NCBI GenBank assembly: GCA_964527325.1
Contig: CAZGNU010000008.1
Coordinates: 1 to 40,312 of the forward strand
Source of the DNA: UBA6164 sp964527325
GTDB taxonomy: Bacteria > Patescibacteriota > Gracilibacteria > BD1-5 > UBA6164
Reading direction: 5' to 3'
DNA: 40,312 nt
Part shown: one piece after another, positions 39,135 to 40,312 of the stretch
How the letters are laid out: each line of letters opens with the position of its first letter
How positions within the stretch are numbered: position 1 is the stretch's first letter
Notes under the pieces: generated by a model
Seen by the model: the letters and a program-made list of their open reading frames with translations, nothing else
Told to the model about the DNA's origin: nothing
Databases searched by the model: none
Program-made: the position numbers and the translations under genes

Positions 39135-40206
39135 ATTTTTCAGAAACTATACTCATAGTCCTAATTATTTCTAACTCTAGATTAACTTTTTTATTTAATT
39201 TTTTTGCTAAGGTTCAATTAATTTCTGTTAATATTATATTTATATCATTATCTCATTCAGGTATTTTAAGTGTAGCTTTTAGATTTAGTATATTTTTTGT
39301 ATTGCTTAATATTCATACATCGGATACTTTATAATTTTTATCGTTTTGTTTAATTGTATTTATTAGAAAATCTTTTGTTATTATAGAAATTTCTGTATTG
39401 GTTTTTATTAAATTAAAAGATGTATAAAGTGGAATTAATATTATTATAACTCAGATAAAAACTATTGATAACCTTTTTAATGCTTTATTTTGTTTTTTTA
39501 AATCATGCGGAGTATATCCATATAACCAAAAGAATATTATTGCTATTAAGTTGGCTCAAAATAGGGTTAGTGCTCATAAGGATGCAATATAATTTCAAAT
39601 AGCTAATTCTATTCACACAACAGATAATGGTGGTAATAATGATGCTGCCATAGCTACTCATGCAATACTTTCTCAAAGTCTAGTAAATCTAAGACTCTTA
39701 ACAGCAACCATAGCAGAAAAAATAGCTATAAAAAAGTCTATTAAGTTAGGATTACTACGAGCTAATATTTCACTTGTTTCAATATTTAATCATATTTGAA
39801 TAGTAATAATATATCATATTCATATTGCCATAATTATTGATAAAAACAAGGATTTGAAGGCTTTCATAAAAAACTTTTTTCATCAACTAGCTATTGCAAA
39901 ACTAAGTCAGTTTATTGGTCTAAGTAATGGGGCAATAAGCATAGCTCAAATTACTACTGCAACAGAGTTTTGTAGAAGTCATAGTGCTGCTATTGAACTA
40001 GATAAAAAGATTTCTATCCAATATAGCTTATCTCAAGCTGTCTCATCTTTCACTTTTTTTGCTACTATTTCTTTTTCTCAATCTTCAAGAGCAAGAAATT
40101 CTATTCTATTAAAAAAATCAGTAATTTTTTCCTCAAAACTACGCTCTTTTTCAGGAGTTTTATTACTATTTTCTTCTTTTAATATTTCCTTTATTTTTTG
40201 ATCCAT
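39133..40206 (-). CDS. DUF389 (TIGR00341-type) membrane protein
   Basis: 357 residues. The acidic N-terminus MDQKIKEILKEENSNKTPEK is cytoplasmic; the DUF389 core follows with IEIFLSSSIAALGLLQNSVA (S-x-x-I-A-x-x-G-L), VVIGAMLIAPLLRPINGLSF (G-A-M-L-I-A-P-L-x-x-P), SIAGVAMAASLLPPLSVVGI and ANLIAII, ending in two more helices and a soluble tail. Function is unproven in the family. Gly is TGA throughout. The 52-bp repeat copy B begins 55 bases upstream of its start, at the likely promoter. Confidence 0.93.
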
Positions 40207-40260
40207 TTGTGTTTATATTACATATATCTTTTATTTATTTTATCATAAAAAGTTTGTAAA

Positions 40261-40312
40261 TTAACACTTTAGGTTAAAAATCTGAAAATAATATTAATAT
40301 TCAGCATTAACT
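40261..40312. repeat. 52-bp repeat, copy B (reaches window end)
   Basis: 51 of 52 identical, inverted, to 34487-34538. It lies upstream of the DUF389 gene (TTTACA-like and TAAAAT-like boxes follow it). It may extend beyond base 40312. Confidence 0.9.

Noticed and set aside
39854..40201. Plus-strand open frame opposite the DUF389 gene
   Set aside because: Antisense shadow of a clearly conserved membrane protein.

Overview
This window comes from an AT-rich bacterium that reads UGA as glycine (translation table 25). That points to Candidatus Absconditabacteria (SR1) or Gracilibacteria. The code assignment rests on invariant motif glycines: the Walker A of a GspE/PilB ATPase (GGTGSGKT) has all four glycines as TGA, and MraY, DnaB, AhcY, DprA, GlyRS and HtpX have TGA at invariant glycines. 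Read with TGA as stop, almost every gene shatters; read as Gly, about 35 full-length genes appear, ended only by TAA or TAG. All boundaries below use that code. No tRNA, rRNA, CRISPR array or transposase gene was found.

Layout. 1-5.2 kb (minus): 5' part of valS, a RelE/ParE-type toxin-antitoxin pair, a small membrane peptide with its own promoter and terminator, topA, a second toxin-antitoxin pair and a small unknown gene. 5.4-10 kb (minus): an MFS-like permease with a truncated MFS remnant, and a three-gene 2-hydroxyacyl-CoA dehydratase-like system in which an ATPase activase sits between two recently duplicated Fe-S subunits. 10.1-14.4 kb: a decaying transport locus (ABC exporter and MFS permease each with one in-frame TAA, and a membrane protein with a poly-A frameshift) around an intact acetyltransferase. 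14.4-26.6 kb: an unknown gene, tRNA-dihydrouridine synthase, dnaB, a TPR protein, dprA, a HigBA-type pair, membrane proteins, glycyl-tRNA synthetase behind a probable tRNA-Gly T-box riboswitch, an SLH-domain protein, htpX and a polA-like gene that lacks the polymerase domain. 26.6-33.4 kb: a kinase-like orphan, a flavin reductase, a SAM-by-product recycling cluster (nucleosidase, ahcY, PfkB-type probable adenosine kinase), mraY, an acetyltransferase and an RNHCP zinc protein. 33.4-35.7 kb: an island with no in-frame TGA, strong Shine-Dalgarno sequences and a lipoprotein, probably acquired from a standard-code donor. 35.8-40.3 kb: thrH, tilS, a MazG-like gene, a type IV pilus/secretion ATPase and a DUF389 membrane protein.

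Intergenic gaps are short and often carry hairpins: A/T-tailed terminators and a family of GC-rich palindromic elements at gene ends. Several promoters show a -35/-10 pair with a 16-bp spacer. The most unusual items are the standard-code island with a paralogous gene pair, one intact and one broken; a 52-bp repeat shared by that island and the DUF389 promoter region; the compact glycine T-box in a genome that has expanded glycine decoding; and the duplicated dehydratase subunits.
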